From VRUE01 sp963753245 (GTDB lineage Bacteria; Actinomycetota; Thermoleophilia; Solirubrobacterales; 70-9), in NCBI GenBank assembly GCA_963753245.1, contig CAVWBK010000006.1:87258-151257 (forward strand): DNA of 64,000 nucleotides, written 5' to 3'. The notes below the pieces were generated by a model. That model made no database searches, had not been told where the DNA came from, and saw nothing but the letters and a program-made list of their open reading frames with translations. The position numbers and the translations under genes are program-made. Below are positions 17,125-26,469 of the stretch, piece by piece (the stretch's first letter is position 1; each line of letters starts with the position of its first letter).

Positions 17125-17238
17125 CGCGAAGAGCGCCAGGCGCGGTGAGATCAGAGCGAAGAGGACTACGAGGCAGCCGATGCCCGCACGTTACCCCCAA
17201 ACATTCACTCGGGGCACCGACTTGGGGGAGGGAGCGCG

Positions 17239-18165
17239 ATGAGGGAGAGGTGGACGGCTGCCGACATTCCCGATCAGGCGGGCAGGACGGCGGTGGTCAC
17301 CGGCGCGAATAGCGGTCTCGGTCTGGTAGCGGCTCGTGAGCTGGCGCGCGCCGGGGCCGGTGTCGTGCTCGCCTGTCGCGATACCGCCAAGGGCGGGCGG
17401 GCGGCGGCGGCGATCGCCACCGCGATACCGGGCGCGAAGCTCGAGGTCGCGGCGCTTGACCTCGCCGACCTCGAATCGGTGCGCAGCTTCGCCGAGCGGA
17501 TCTCGGCGCGCCGCGAAGGGCTTGACCTTCTGATCAACAACGCCGGGCTGATGGCGCCGCCTCGAGGGGAGACCAACCAGGGCTTTGAGCTGCAGTTCGG
17601 GACCAATCACCTCGGCCACTTCGCCCTCACCGGTCTGTTGCTCGGCAAGCTGGAGGGCCGCCGGGATGCGCGGGTGGTGACCGTGACCAGCACCGCTCAC
17701 AAATTCGGGCGAATCAATTTCGATGATCTACAGACCGAGCGCCATTACTGGCGCTGGCGAGCCTATGGTCAATCGAAGATGGCCAATGTCCTCTTCGCGC
17801 TCGAGCTCGATCGTCGCCTGCGCACCGCGGGATCGAAGATCAAGAGCCTCGCGGCGCATCCCGGCTACGCGGCTACAAATTTACAATCGGCCGCTCCTCC
17901 CCTCGTTGACCGGGCCGTGCTCGCGGTCGCCAACCGGCTGTTCGCGCAGAGCCCGGCGATGGGCGCTCTGCCCGAGCTCTACGCTGCCACCCGCCCCAAT
18001 CTCGATGGTGGCCTCTTCATTGGACCCGACGGCTTTGAGGAGCAACGCGGGCATCCCAGGGTTGTGGCCCCGGTGCGGGCCGGTCGGGATCAGCGGATTG
18101 CGGCCCGACTCTGGCGGGTCTCCGAAGACTTGACTGGGATCAGCTATCTGGCGCCGGGCGATTGA
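17239..18165 (+). CDS. SDR-family oxidoreductase (retinol dehydrogenase-like)
   Basis: 308 aa. Cofactor motif TGANSGLGLVAARELARAGA, ACRDTAKG (NADP-type), NNAGLM, TNHLGHFALT, catalytic serine in TVTSTAH and YGQSK as the YxxxK motif. The length and the WTAADIPDQAGRTAVVTGANSGLG opening match the actinobacterial retinol-dehydrogenase-like SDR group, whose substrates are mostly unknown. ATG 17239 is preceded by GGGGGAGGGAG, a strong ribosome-binding site. Confidence 0.9.
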   Translation: MRERWTAADIPDQAGRTAVVTGANSGLGLVAARELARAGAGVVLACRDTAKGGRAAAAIATAIPGAKLEVAALDLADLESVRSFAERISARREGLDLLINNAGLMAPPRGETNQGFELQFGTNHLGHFALTGLLLGKLEGRRDARVVTVTSTAHKFGRINFDDLQTERHYWRWRAYGQSKMANVLFALELDRRLRTAGSKIKSLAAHPGYAATNLQSAAPPLVDRAVLAVANRLFAQSPAMGALPELYAATRPNLDGGLFIGPDGFEEQRGHPRVVAPVRAGRDQRIAARLWRVSEDLTGISYLAPGD

Positions 18166-18330
18166 GCCAAGGGGCGATCGGCGAGGGGGCGCGGTGCTGC
18201 AGCCTCAGCAGGAGCTCAACGGCGCCGCTGGGTCTTTCGGAGCCGCTGCGGGCTCGATTTAGGCTCGGATCGAGGGTCGGTGAGTTGCCCCACTCTGTAA
18301 CGTCAGTGCGGAGCGAAGACTGGAGACAAG

Positions 18331-19008
18331 ATGAGCAGAATGGGCAAGCTGATGACGATGATTAATCCCGACAAGACACGGATGCCAACCGCCCAGGAGG
18401 CGTTGCCGGGGCGCAGCGAGCCGGCCTTCGAGGTCCCCGACACCAACGCCGTGCTCGGTAACCCGATCAAACCCCCATTCCCCGAGGGCATCGAGGTCGC
18501 CTACTTCGGGCTCGGCTGCTTCTGGGGGGCCGAGCGGCTCTTCTGGACCCTCGCCGGCGTCTACACGACGGCGGTGGGCTACATGAACGGGACGACCCCC
18601 AATCCGACCTATGAGGAGGTCTGCAGCGGCCACACCGGCCACACTGAGGCCGTCATGGTCGCCTTCGATCCGGCGAAGGTCTCCTACGCTGATCTGCTCA
18701 AGGTGTTCTTTGAGGAGCACGACCCGACCCAGGGGATGCGCCAGGGCAATGACGTCGGGACCCAGTATCGGTCGGGAATTTACTTCAGCACTGACGCGCA
18801 GAAGGCGACTGCCGAGATGGCGCTGCGCGCCTACGATGACGCCCTGCGCGCTGCCGGCAAGGAGCCGGTCACGACCGAGGTTGAGCCCGCCGCGCCCTTC
18901 TATTACGCCGAGGATTATCACCAGCAGTACCTGCATAAGGTGCCCAACGGCTACTGCGGTCTGGCGGGCACCGGGATCTCCTGCAGAATTCCCGCAGCCG
19001 CCTCTTAG
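18331..19008 (+). CDS. msrA: Peptide-methionine (S)-S-oxide reductase
   Basis: 225 aa. It repairs methionine-S-sulfoxide. Catalytic C63 is in FGLGCFWGAE; the substrate-binding HTGHTEAVMVAFDP, QGNDVGTQYRSGIYF and YYAEDYHQQYL blocks are all intact. The C-terminal AGTGISC supplies a plausible resolving cysteine. The 45-residue N-terminal extension before the fold (MINPDKTRMPTAQEALPGR) is the usual E. coli-like MsrA extension, not a signal peptide. Confidence 0.95.
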   Translation: MSRMGKLMTMINPDKTRMPTAQEALPGRSEPAFEVPDTNAVLGNPIKPPFPEGIEVAYFGLGCFWGAERLFWTLAGVYTTAVGYMNGTTPNPTYEEVCSGHTGHTEAVMVAFDPAKVSYADLLKVFFEEHDPTQGMRQGNDVGTQYRSGIYFSTDAQKATAEMALRAYDDALRAAGKEPVTTEVEPAAPFYYAEDYHQQYLHKVPNGYCGLAGTGISCRIPAAAS

Positions 19009-19056
19009 GTCAGATCCGGCGCGCGCCGGGGGATCAACGTCTAGCATCCCGCGCCG

Positions 19057-21222
19057 GTGACCCCCTCCCTCGGCTCCTATATCGGCGGCTGCTTTGCCGT
19101 GATCGGCGTAATCGCTGCGGTTGGCCTCGGTGGCTACTGGCTGCGACGCTGGATCGTCCCCGAGTTCTCGGGTGCCCTCGCCCGTCTCGCCGATGTGACG
19201 ATCGCGGTCGGCTTGCTTGTTATTTCGCTCGAGCTGCTCGGGTCGCTCAGCATCCTGCGTCTGGGCTGGATCGTCGTTGTCAGCATCGCGATCGGGCTTT
19301 TGGCCGCCTGGATCGGCCGCCATTATGCGCCCCGCGAGGGGCGCGAGGTGAGCGCCCCCAAAGTTCAGACAATCGCGCTTCTGCTGGCGCTCGGCGTCGC
19401 CTCCTTCACAGTGGCCGAGTGGACCTTTCCCTCCCAGCTAGCCCTCGACCAGGGCATGTTTGGCGGTGATACCACCTGGTACCACATGCCCTTCGCCGCG
19501 CGGATGGCGCAGGAACACTCGACCGTCCACCTGCACTACACCGACCCGCTGCGCCTTGCCGCCTGGTTTTACCCGCAGACCTCCGAACTGATCCACGGGG
19601 CCGCGATTGTCATCTTCAAGACCGACTGGCTCTCGCCGCTGATCAATCTGATCTGGGTCTCGATCGCGTTGCTCGCCGCCTGGTGTGTCGGTCGCCCCTA
19701 CAAGGTTGGCCCCGCGACGCTGGTCGCCGGAGCGATCATCCTCGACTCCGGGGTGATGATCGAAACCCAGCCCGGCGAGGGGCGCAACGACATCATGGGC
19801 CTCGCCTTCCTGATCGCCTTCGCTGCCTTCCTGATCAATGGCCATCAGCGCAGAGCCCCACGGGAGGGGGCGGTCCAAGATACGCCCGAGCGCGACGCGC
19901 CGCTGCTCGATAAGGGTCCGTTGGTGATCGCCGGAATCGCCGCTGGGCTCGCGGCCTCGGTCAAGCTCACCTTCCTGATCCCGGTCGCGGCGATCACGAT
20001 CGGGGTCATTCTCTTCAGCGGCAGGGGAAGGCGTTTGACAACGACCTGGGTAATGGGGCTCTCGGCCCTGGTCGTTGGCGGCTACTGGTACCTGAAGGCG
20101 GCGATTAAGACGGGAGGCAACCCGATCCCCTACTCGAGCTGGGGGCCGCTGCATCTACCGACGCCAAACCAGATGCCGCTCGATCCCCGGCCGCGTTTCG
20201 CCGTCGCGCATTACTTGACCCAGCCGACGATCTACCGCAAGTGGTTCTTTCCGCAGCTTGAAAATGCCTTTGGCCCGCTCTGGCCTCTGATCTTGATCGT
20301 CGCGGTCGCAGCAGCGGTGTTCATCGCTGTGCGCTCGCGTAACCGGATCCTGCGCGTCGTCGCGGCCGCCGCCCTGGTGACAGCGCTCGTCTACATATTC
20401 ACGCCCTTGACCGCGGCCGGTCAGGAGGGCTCCCCGACCGGGTTCTTCACCAATACGCGCTACCTGGTTCCCGGCCTTGTCCTGGCAATGATCCTGCTTC
20501 CGGTCGCGCGGCCCCTGCGCTCGCCCGACAAGCGAGCTTGGCGCACGCTCCTCTTTTTGGTCGGGGTCTATGCGATCACGGTCTTGACCACGCCGCGCTG
20601 GTATCCGAGCTACATCTTTGGCACGTTCTTCATCACACTAGTCTTGGTCTGGATGCCGTCGGCGTTCGGCTTGGAGCGAATCCGGAAACGAGCGCGCCGC
20701 GGGGTGCTTGTCGGGGTCGCCGCCGGGATCATGCTGCTCGCGGTGATCCTCGGTCGAGCTCAGGAGACCCAGTACTACCACCACCACTACACCGAAGTCG
20801 ACCACTTCCTCCAGGACGGTGGTCCAAAGAAGGCCTACACCTTTGCCCGCAAGCAGCATGACAAGCGGATCGGGCTCGCCGGCTCGGGTGAGATCTTCTT
20901 CGGCCAGTACGGCTTTTACGGAGCCAATCTCGACAATTACGTCCAGTACATCGGCGTCGGTGGACCGGCCGGAACCTGGCGCCTGCCGTCGAGCTGTCCG
21001 CAGTTCCGCCGCCTGATCAACGCCGGGAACTACGACTTTCTGATCATGAGCCAATACACGATGGACCAGCCCGGCCCCTACCAGCACCCCGTCTATGCCT
21101 GGGTCAAGAACGACCCAGCGCTGGAACAGATCATCGCCGAGACCGACGTGACTCCCGAGCCCGACTACGTCTTCAAGGTGAAGGGCCGGCTCAATCCAGC
21201 CGGCTGTGCCGCAAAGACCTGA
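19057..21222 (+). CDS. Large polytopic membrane protein, GT-C/ArnT-like
   Basis: 721 aa, GTG start. Roughly 12-14 hydrophobic segments over residues 1-540, then a soluble extracytoplasmic C-terminal domain of about 150 residues. The first large external loop carries FGGDTTWYHMPFAARMAQ; an acidic residue at this place, followed by a helix, is typical of GT-C glycosyltransferases of the GT39/PMT or ArnT type that use polyprenyl-phosphate sugars. No direct substrate clue. It stands alone between msrA and the convergent hydrolase gene. Confidence 0.65.
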   Translation: MTPSLGSYIGGCFAVIGVIAAVGLGGYWLRRWIVPEFSGALARLADVTIAVGLLVISLELLGSLSILRLGWIVVVSIAIGLLAAWIGRHYAPREGREVSAPKVQTIALLLALGVASFTVAEWTFPSQLALDQGMFGGDTTWYHMPFAARMAQEHSTVHLHYTDPLRLAAWFYPQTSELIHGAAIVIFKTDWLSPLINLIWVSIALLAAWCVGRPYKVGPATLVAGAIILDSGVMIETQPGEGRNDIMGLAFLIAFAAFLINGHQRRAPREGAVQDTPERDAPLLDKGPLVIAGIAAGLAASVKLTFLIPVAAITIGVILFSGRGRRLTTTWVMGLSALVVGGYWYLKAAIKTGGNPIPYSSWGPLHLPTPNQMPLDPRPRFAVAHYLTQPTIYRKWFFPQLENAFGPLWPLILIVAVAAAVFIAVRSRNRILRVVAAAALVTALVYIFTPLTAAGQEGSPTGFFTNTRYLVPGLVLAMILLPVARPLRSPDKRAWRTLLFLVGVYAITVLTTPRWYPSYIFGTFFITLVLVWMPSAFGLERIRKRARRGVLVGVAAGIMLLAVILGRAQETQYYHHHYTEVDHFLQDGGPKKAYTFARKQHDKRIGLAGSGEIFFGQYGFYGANLDNYVQYIGVGGPAGTWRLPSSCPQFRRLINAGNYDFLIMSQYTMDQPGPYQHPVYAWVKNDPALEQIIAETDVTPEPDYVFKVKGRLNPAGCAAKT

Positions 21223-21238
21223 CGCTCGCTCTATCTGC

Positions 21239-22057
21239 TCAGAGCGCGGCGAGTGCGTGCCCGCGGATCAGCTCAGCCGAGCGCTGCGGTTGCTCCCACC
21301 AGAACATATGGCCGACGTCCTCGAGCAGCTCGATCGGGCAGGGCACCAGCGAGGCGATTTGTTCCCCGTTGGAGACGGCGATCAGCCGGTCCGCGGTGCC
21401 GTGGATGACAAGGGTCGGCATCTCGAGTTGGCTCAGCCGCTGATGGGTGTCGTGCTCAGCGCAGGCGCGCATCTGCTGCATGACGACAGGCCGCGGGGCG
21501 GGCAGCTTGGAACCCATCGCGCGAAAGTCGTCAAACCGCGATTCCTGGGCGCGGAAGCCGGGGGAGATATTGATCTCCCACATGGCCCGAAAGACCTGCT
21601 CGGGCTCCCCGGAGGCATAGGCGACGCCCAGCATCTGCAGATCCTCTGGGGCCATCAGCGTGCTCTGCGGTCCGCCGCAGAAGGTGGCACCGAGGGTGAG
21701 GGTGAGCACCCGCTCGGAATTGGCGAGGGCGAGCTCCTGGGCGATCGTGCCACCCATCGAGATGCCGACGACATGAGCGCGCTCGACTTCCAGGACATCG
21801 AGCAGGGCCAGGGAGTCAGCCGCCATGTCGGGAATCGAGAAGGGCAGCTCGGCCTGCCCCGACTTGCCCATGCCGCGGTTGTCAAAGACGATCGTTTCAA
21901 AGCTCGGCTCGAGGGCCCCGAGGAACTCCTCACCCCAGGCCAGGTGGGTGGCACTCATCCCTTGGATCAGGAGCATCGGATCGCCTGAACCGCCGCGCTC
22001 GTAGTAGAGCTCGGTTCCGCCTGCGTTAATGCTGGCCATCATCTCTTCAACTCGCAT
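21239..22057 (-). CDS. Alpha/beta hydrolase
   Basis: 272 aa alpha/beta-hydrolase fold. Nucleophile elbow GISMGG (S100), oxyanion strand MLLIQGMSATHLAW, acid in LVIHGTADRLI, and catalytic His in LEDVGHMFWWEQP. The layout resembles the AB hydrolase-1 group, including 3-oxoadipate enol-lactonase-like esterases, but the substrate cannot be read from sequence. Starts at 22057 or 22039 (MASINAGG); both are ATG. Confidence 0.88.
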   Translation of the reverse strand: MRVEEMMASINAGGTELYYERGGSGDPMLLIQGMSATHLAWGEEFLGALEPSFETIVFDNRGMGKSGQAELPFSIPDMAADSLALLDVLEVERAHVVGISMGGTIAQELALANSERVLTLTLGATFCGGPQSTLMAPEDLQMLGVAYASGEPEQVFRAMWEINISPGFRAQESRFDDFRAMGSKLPAPRPVVMQQMRACAEHDTHQRLSQLEMPTLVIHGTADRLIAVSNGEQIASLVPCPIELLEDVGHMFWWEQPQRSAELIRGHALAAL

Positions 22058-22274
22058 CTCGCTCAGTCGGAATTTAGGCGTCCTCGAAGACCCTAATCCA
22101 GAGTCAGAATCAACGGTCGCCGATCAATGCGGGCCCGCACTCTCGATGATCGCCAGGCCACCGGAGGCCCTTACCCGCCCGTCCGGAGATAAGGGGCCGG
22201 GTTCAGCTGCTCAGCCAAAGACGAGTACACGAAACCGAGCCGAGTCGATCGTCGAATCAGAGGTGCAGTCCAGA

Positions 22275-23320
22275 TGTCCTAACCCGACACGTCATGAACG
22301 CGGCTGATCGGCGGCCGGTCCCCGATTGAGCTGTGGGGTCTTTGCTCGTTGTAGTAGTCGAGCCAGTGTGGCAGGGCCCTGGCGCGGTCGTCTGAGGTGC
22401 GGTAGGTGAGCCCGTAGGCCCACTCCCCGGCCATCGTCTGCTGAAAGCGCTCCACCTTCCCGTTTGTCTGCGGTCGCCTGGGCCGGATCCTCAGGTGGCG
22501 GATCTGGCGCTCGGCGAGGAGCTGGGCGAGCTCCCTGTTCTTGACGTAGGCCCAGGCGTTGCCGCTGATCAGCCGCCTGGGCCCGATCCCCCTGGCTTCA
22601 AAGAAGGCAAGCGCGCGGCGCATGAAGCCGGTGACTGTCGCCGCCCGCTCGTCGGGGTGCAGCTCCGCGTAGGCCAGCCGGGCGTGGTCCTCGACGATCG
22701 AGTGGGCGAACTCCCAGCCCCAGCCGGCCCGCTCCTCGGCGGCGTCTTGTCGCGGATGCCGGTCACCCGGTGCCCGGGGCGCTCAAAGCGCCCGTAGCGC
22801 TTGGTGTCGACGTGGAGGAGGTCTCCGGGGCAGGGCCACTCATAGCGGACCGAGCGCTCTCGGTGCGCCCTGGGCGGGCGGGAGATCCCGTGGCGGGCGA
22901 GGGTTCGGTGAACTGTCGAGTGGGGATGGCCGGTGACCCCGGCGATCAGCCTCGGGCCCCAGCCGGTGTGGCGGCGGACCTCGCAGATCCTCTCCTGTTG
23001 GGCGTCGGGGAGTGTGCGGGGGCTGCGGCGGGGGCGGCTGGAGCGGTCCGCCAGGCCCTCCCCCGAACGATGGCGGTGCCACCACCTGTGGGCGGTCGCC
23101 GGGGAGACCGAGAAGGCCTGTGCGGCTCCTCGCATCGACATCCCAGTGGCTATTAGCTGGCAGAGCTCATGACGGGCCGCCGGTCCGAGCTTGGCCCTGG
23201 GGTGAAGGTCCATCCGGGTTCTCCTTTGACTTGAGATCTCGCAAGACCCCAAGCCTCGGAATGGGTCCGGATGCTCTTTCGGGGCTATCTCAGGCGTTCA
23301 TGACGTCTTTGGGCGGGACA
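22275..23320 (-). mobile_element. IS481-family insertion sequence, inactive
   Basis: A 1046-bp element bounded by 27-bp imperfect terminal inverted repeats, 22275-22301 and 23294-23320. Both start TGTCC and end with an identical ACGTCATGAACGC; 21 of 27 positions match. A candidate 4-bp target repeat CCAG lies at 22270-22273 and 23322-23325, one base outside each end. It encodes one broken IS481-type transposase. The single copy in this window cannot move by itself, as described in the transposase entry. Confidence 0.85.
22279..23252 (-). pseudogene. IS481-family transposase, frameshifted and missing a catalytic Asp
   Basis: The N-terminal part (23252 to about 22745) carries the helix-turn-helix (MSMRGAAQAFSVSPATAHRWW) and the first catalytic Asp region (LLHVDTKRYGRF). 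Around 22743-22750 the frame shifts by one base. The remainder continues in another frame with AEERAGWGWEF...VEDHARLAYAELHPDE, then NGKVERFQQT (catalytic Glu) and the HYN-type tail RPHSSIGDRPPISRVH. The usual SDNAWAY motif reads SGNAWAY, because GGC stands where GAC is expected, so a DDE-core aspartate is lost as well. Two independent lesions make it inactive; related family members are single-frame. Confidence 0.88.
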
Positions 23321-23375
23321 GCCAGGCCCGATCGTTCACGGGCTTAATCTCTCGGCAACGCAGGTCGACATTGGC

Positions 23376-23921
23376 CTATCTGCGCTCCGCGCTCCAGTGG
23401 AGCAGGCCGCTGTGGCAATTTCCCCAGTTTTCCTCTTCGCCCTCGAATTCGCCTTCCATCTCCCCGACGTGCTCGGAGACAGTCAGGGTCCCGCTCGCGG
23501 GGCCGTGCTTCGGCAGGGTCCCCTTGAACGTGAATGGATTGACCTCCTGCCAGATACCGGACGCCTTGAAGGAGCGATGCTCGACCTTGATGTCCACCAG
23601 GGGGAGCTCCTGCGCGTTGCCGCTTGGGTTGAACCCCGCGGCTATGCGGTGCCCGTTCAGGCAATCCATATAGACGTTGAAGATGTTGACCGCCGGGATC
23701 TTGACCGTGACGCTGCCGTCGCGGTGGTGCTGGGTGTGGACGTAGAGTTCGATTTTCTCTTCCTGGGGAAAGCCTTTCACCGGCGGCTGTTCGACTTCAC
23801 CTAAATAGAGGTCGTTGCGGCCGCCGGCGAGAGCCGGGACGTTGAGCGCCAGAACGGCCAGAGCGCAGATCGCGACGAGGGCAGGCAAGCGGCTCGCTGT
23901 CCCAATCCACGCTTTCAGCAC
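23376..23921 (-). CDS. Secreted protein of unknown function
   Basis: 181 aa. An N-terminal signal peptide with hydrophobic core LPALVAICALAVLALNVPALA and a likely cleavage after ALA-G. The mature part is predicted beta-rich (KIELYVHTQHHRDGSVTVKIPAVNIF..., FKGTLPKHGPASGTLTVSEH) and ends acidic with a single HSGLLHWSAERR tail. Two cysteines, which could form a disulfide. No family recognised. It follows the beta-helix protein gene by 10 bases and is likely in one transcript with it. Confidence 0.7.
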   Translation of the reverse strand: MLKAWIGTASRLPALVAICALAVLALNVPALAGGRNDLYLGEVEQPPVKGFPQEEKIELYVHTQHHRDGSVTVKIPAVNIFNVYMDCLNGHRIAAGFNPSGNAQELPLVDIKVEHRSFKASGIWQEVNPFTFKGTLPKHGPASGTLTVSEHVGEMEGEFEGEEENWGNCHSGLLHWSAERR

Positions 23922-23931
23922 CTTGCGCTCC

Positions 23932-25668
23932 TCATTGCAGGCTGGCCCTCCAGCGCACGCGGCCGGTCGAGCAGCCTTCTACGTCCACGGTGAACCAGCC
24001 GCGCGCGAGCTGCCCTGCGTGGACGAAGCGGCCGCCGAAGGAGATGTCTTCTCCGTAGAAGCCCGTCTCGCTTGCTTCGAAGCTGCCGTTCTTGCCGACG
24101 ACGACCGCCTTCTTGGATTCGAAATACCCTTCGAGCACCTGGGGGCAGTTGGGGAATGACGTGTTCACCGCGTCGAATTTCAGAACTCGGGGCCTGTTCT
24201 CGAAGCATTCCGCGTCTTCGGGGCAGCCCTTCCCATGCAGTTGGAAGCCGACCAGCACGCGATTGTTGCCGATCGCGTTTCCCTCGTAGTCGAGGCCGGC
24301 CGAACTGGCGCTTGCGACCAGGGCCAGGTGCCCGCCAGCGCTTTGCTTCGGCTTCACCCGCCAGTGGTAGCCGGCCGGCGTGGTGTCGGTCCCGGCTGCA
24401 TCGATTGCCCGCACCGCGAAGCTGTGCTTGCGCTTTTTCAACTTGACCTTCCGAGGTGAGGTACAGGGCGAGAACCGGGCGCGGTCGAGACTGCATTCGA
24501 AGCTGGCGCCGGGAGCGTTGGAGGCAAAGACGAACGCCGCTGTCACCCGGGACTTCCCGCTCCTTACGATCGTGTGCGGGCCCCTGGTGATCGAGGTATC
24601 CGGCGGCCCTGTCACCCCGCCGCTCCCGGTACCCGGCGGCGGCGGGGTGACCGTGACGGGAGGGCTGAACTCGTCGGCGCCGATGTCGATCGCGACGCCC
24701 TGGGTCCGTGCTTCGGCGTCGATGTCAGCCGTGCCGTTGGAGGCGTCGGCGACGCCGGCGTCGATCGTCACCGAGCCCGCAGCCTCGTGGTAGTCGCCCA
24801 GCGCCGGGTTGACGAAGGTGGGCGCTTCGGTTTGGTTTGAGCTTGTGGTCGGGGCGGTTACCGTGGCGACGCCGCCGGCCTGGGCGAATTCAAAGCGTTT
24901 GGCGAAGTTGGAGTGATCCAGCGTCACCGTGGACGTCGAAGTGCTGTCGGCGAAGGCATGCACGTCGTCGGTCGTGCCCCGGGCGATCACGTTCTTGGCG
25001 TCGATCGAGACGGTTGCGCCGCCGGAGCCTTCGGCGAGGATGCCGTGCGAGTTGGTGGCACCGCTCGCGATCGCGGTCACGTTGCGCAGGGTGATTGCGT
25101 GAGTTCCACCGCTGAAGTTGATGAAGACGCCCGCGGCAGCGCTGGCGGTCGAGACGCAGAGCGAGTCGCGGATCGTCGTATTGCTGACGCTGCAGGCCGA
25201 GCCCACGCTGCTTCTCGCGATGACCTCATCGACGGTTCCCGCCGATGCGAACAGGGCCTCGATCAGGCCGCTGCTGTCGATCTCGAGATTGCCCAACTTC
25301 GCGTTTGAGTTTTCGAGGACGACGCCGAAAAGCCCGCTCGTGACTATCTTGGTCGCAGCCGGTACGCCCAGCCCGTGCAGGTCGACTCCCTTTCTGATTT
25401 CGATCGGATTGGTCTCGATGTATTCACCGGCGGCGAGGACGACTTCGTCCCCGTTGCCAAGGCTCGAGTTCATCGCCGCGGTCTGCAGATCGCAGGCGTT
25501 CGCCGGTGATGAGCAGTCGGCGGCGCCGGTCGGCGTCGGCGCCGCATAGCGGGTCGTTGCGGCCGCGGCGAGGGGCGGTCCGAGCAGCGCCAAGGCCGCA
25601 AGCAAAGACCCAATGAGGATCGTCCTCACCATCGGCGGACACGCGAATCGATCAATCGTCGGCTTCAT
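23932..25668 (-). CDS. Secreted right-handed beta-helix protein with Ig-like tail
   Basis: 578 aa. Signal peptide (LIGSLLAALALLGPPLAAAAT), then a repetitive region of parallel beta-helix type (residues 40-330) ending in the choice-of-anchor-Q-like closure DIDAEARTQGVAIDIGADEF. A proline/glycine linker follows. Next is a domain beginning PPDTSITRGPHTIVRSGKS and including ASFECSLDRARFSPCTSP...KHSFAVRAIDAAGTD, which is the common actinobacterial PPDT/AVDAAGN cell-surface module. The last 130 residues hold four cysteines and a C-terminal GW-rich patch. Probably cell-surface or extracellular; no enzymatic residues recognised. Confidence 0.78.
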   Translation of the reverse strand: MKPTIDRFACPPMVRTILIGSLLAALALLGPPLAAAATTRYAAPTPTGAADCSSPANACDLQTAAMNSSLGNGDEVVLAAGEYIETNPIEIRKGVDLHGLGVPAATKIVTSGLFGVVLENSNAKLGNLEIDSSGLIEALFASAGTVDEVIARSSVGSACSVSNTTIRDSLCVSTASAAAGVFINFSGGTHAITLRNVTAIASGATNSHGILAEGSGGATVSIDAKNVIARGTTDDVHAFADSTSTSTVTLDHSNFAKRFEFAQAGGVATVTAPTTSSNQTEAPTFVNPALGDYHEAAGSVTIDAGVADASNGTADIDAEARTQGVAIDIGADEFSPPVTVTPPPPGTGSGGVTGPPDTSITRGPHTIVRSGKSRVTAAFVFASNAPGASFECSLDRARFSPCTSPRKVKLKKRKHSFAVRAIDAAGTDTTPAGYHWRVKPKQSAGGHLALVASASSAGLDYEGNAIGNNRVLVGFQLHGKGCPEDAECFENRPRVLKFDAVNTSFPNCPQVLEGYFESKKAVVVGKNGSFEASETGFYGEDISFGGRFVHAGQLARGWFTVDVEGCSTGRVRWRASLQ

Positions 25669-26469
25669 GGTTCGTATCTCTTTACCACGCCCGATCGCGC
25701 CGCGCTAGGGGTCGTGACTCGATGGGGCCGCCGCGATCGGCGACGTTTCCTGCGTGGAATAAGCCTCTGCGTTCTGGCCGACAGTGGCAGCGGCATCGCC
25801 GTCTCGGGCGAACCGACCGGCGGCGAAGGCGCCTGGGTGCTGACAGAACTGGACAGTTGGCGAAAACTCGCCCCAGGGCGTTCTCCTGCGCCTCGGCTCA
25901 TCTAGCTCGGCACCCCGCTCGCTCAACGACACCTGCGTTGGACGAGAAAGCAGGCGCGTTGGCGAGTCGGCATTGGACTACTTCATTGATGCGTATCCGG
26001 TTCACTCCGGCTCGCGTTCTGTGAGCCCGCTGGACAGGCGCCGCCGTCGTAGCCGTCTATGAGGCTCATCGTGGTGCGAGAGAGTCGGCTGAATCGATCT
26101 TCGCGACTCTGAGCCGGCAGTGAGGATCCCGGCCTCAAGCACCCAGCCTGAGCCAACCGGATACGCATCACTTCATTAGAAAAATTAGTTGCCTGCTGTT
26201 GAATGGCACGCTTCGGTTTCTGCAGCCCGTGGCGGGTTGATACCTAGCTGATCTAGATCGCTCGGATGCGCCAAGGGGGCATACAAGCGCGTTCGTCAAG
26301 CTCTTCCTTCTCGTTCAGAGCGGGCACGCCGACGCTGACCGTCGAGACGCCTGCTTGGATGAAAAGCAGAAGCACCCCGGACGCTGCCAGCTCATGGTGT
26401 GCACTCGTTGGACGTTCGGGCACCCGTTCTCCAGCTTTGTTTGTTTGCCCCCGAGCATGGTTCTTTCTG
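25669..26469. other. 800-bp intergenic region, mostly non-coding, containing a MITE-like element
   Basis: No convincing gene. Short open frames here lack start signals and known motifs. The central 182 bp are a mobile element (separate entry). The flanks are of ordinary composition and must hold the promoter of the minus-strand beta-helix operon near 25669-25760. Confidence 0.6.
25988..26169. mobile_element. 182-bp MITE-like element with TIRs and 8-bp target duplication
   Basis: Perfect 15-bp terminal inverted repeats, GATGCGTATCCGGTT (25988-26002) and its complement (26155-26169). Similarity continues inward for about 12 more positions (8 match). The element is flanked exactly by an 8-bp direct repeat ACTTCATT (25980-25987 and 26170-26177), the mark of transposition. 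There is no open frame, and the interior can fold (AGAGTCG with CGACTCT). It is therefore a non-autonomous element mobilised by a transposase with 8-bp staggered cuts, not encoded in this window. Confidence 0.88.

Noticed and set aside
22495..23172. Plus-strand frames across the IS481 element
   Set aside because: Shadows of the transposase on the opposite strand; no homology.
25714..25905. 63-codon open frame in the 25.7-kb gap
   Set aside because: No ribosome site, no hydrophobic or conserved pattern, and it ends just before the MITE; composition alone explains it.
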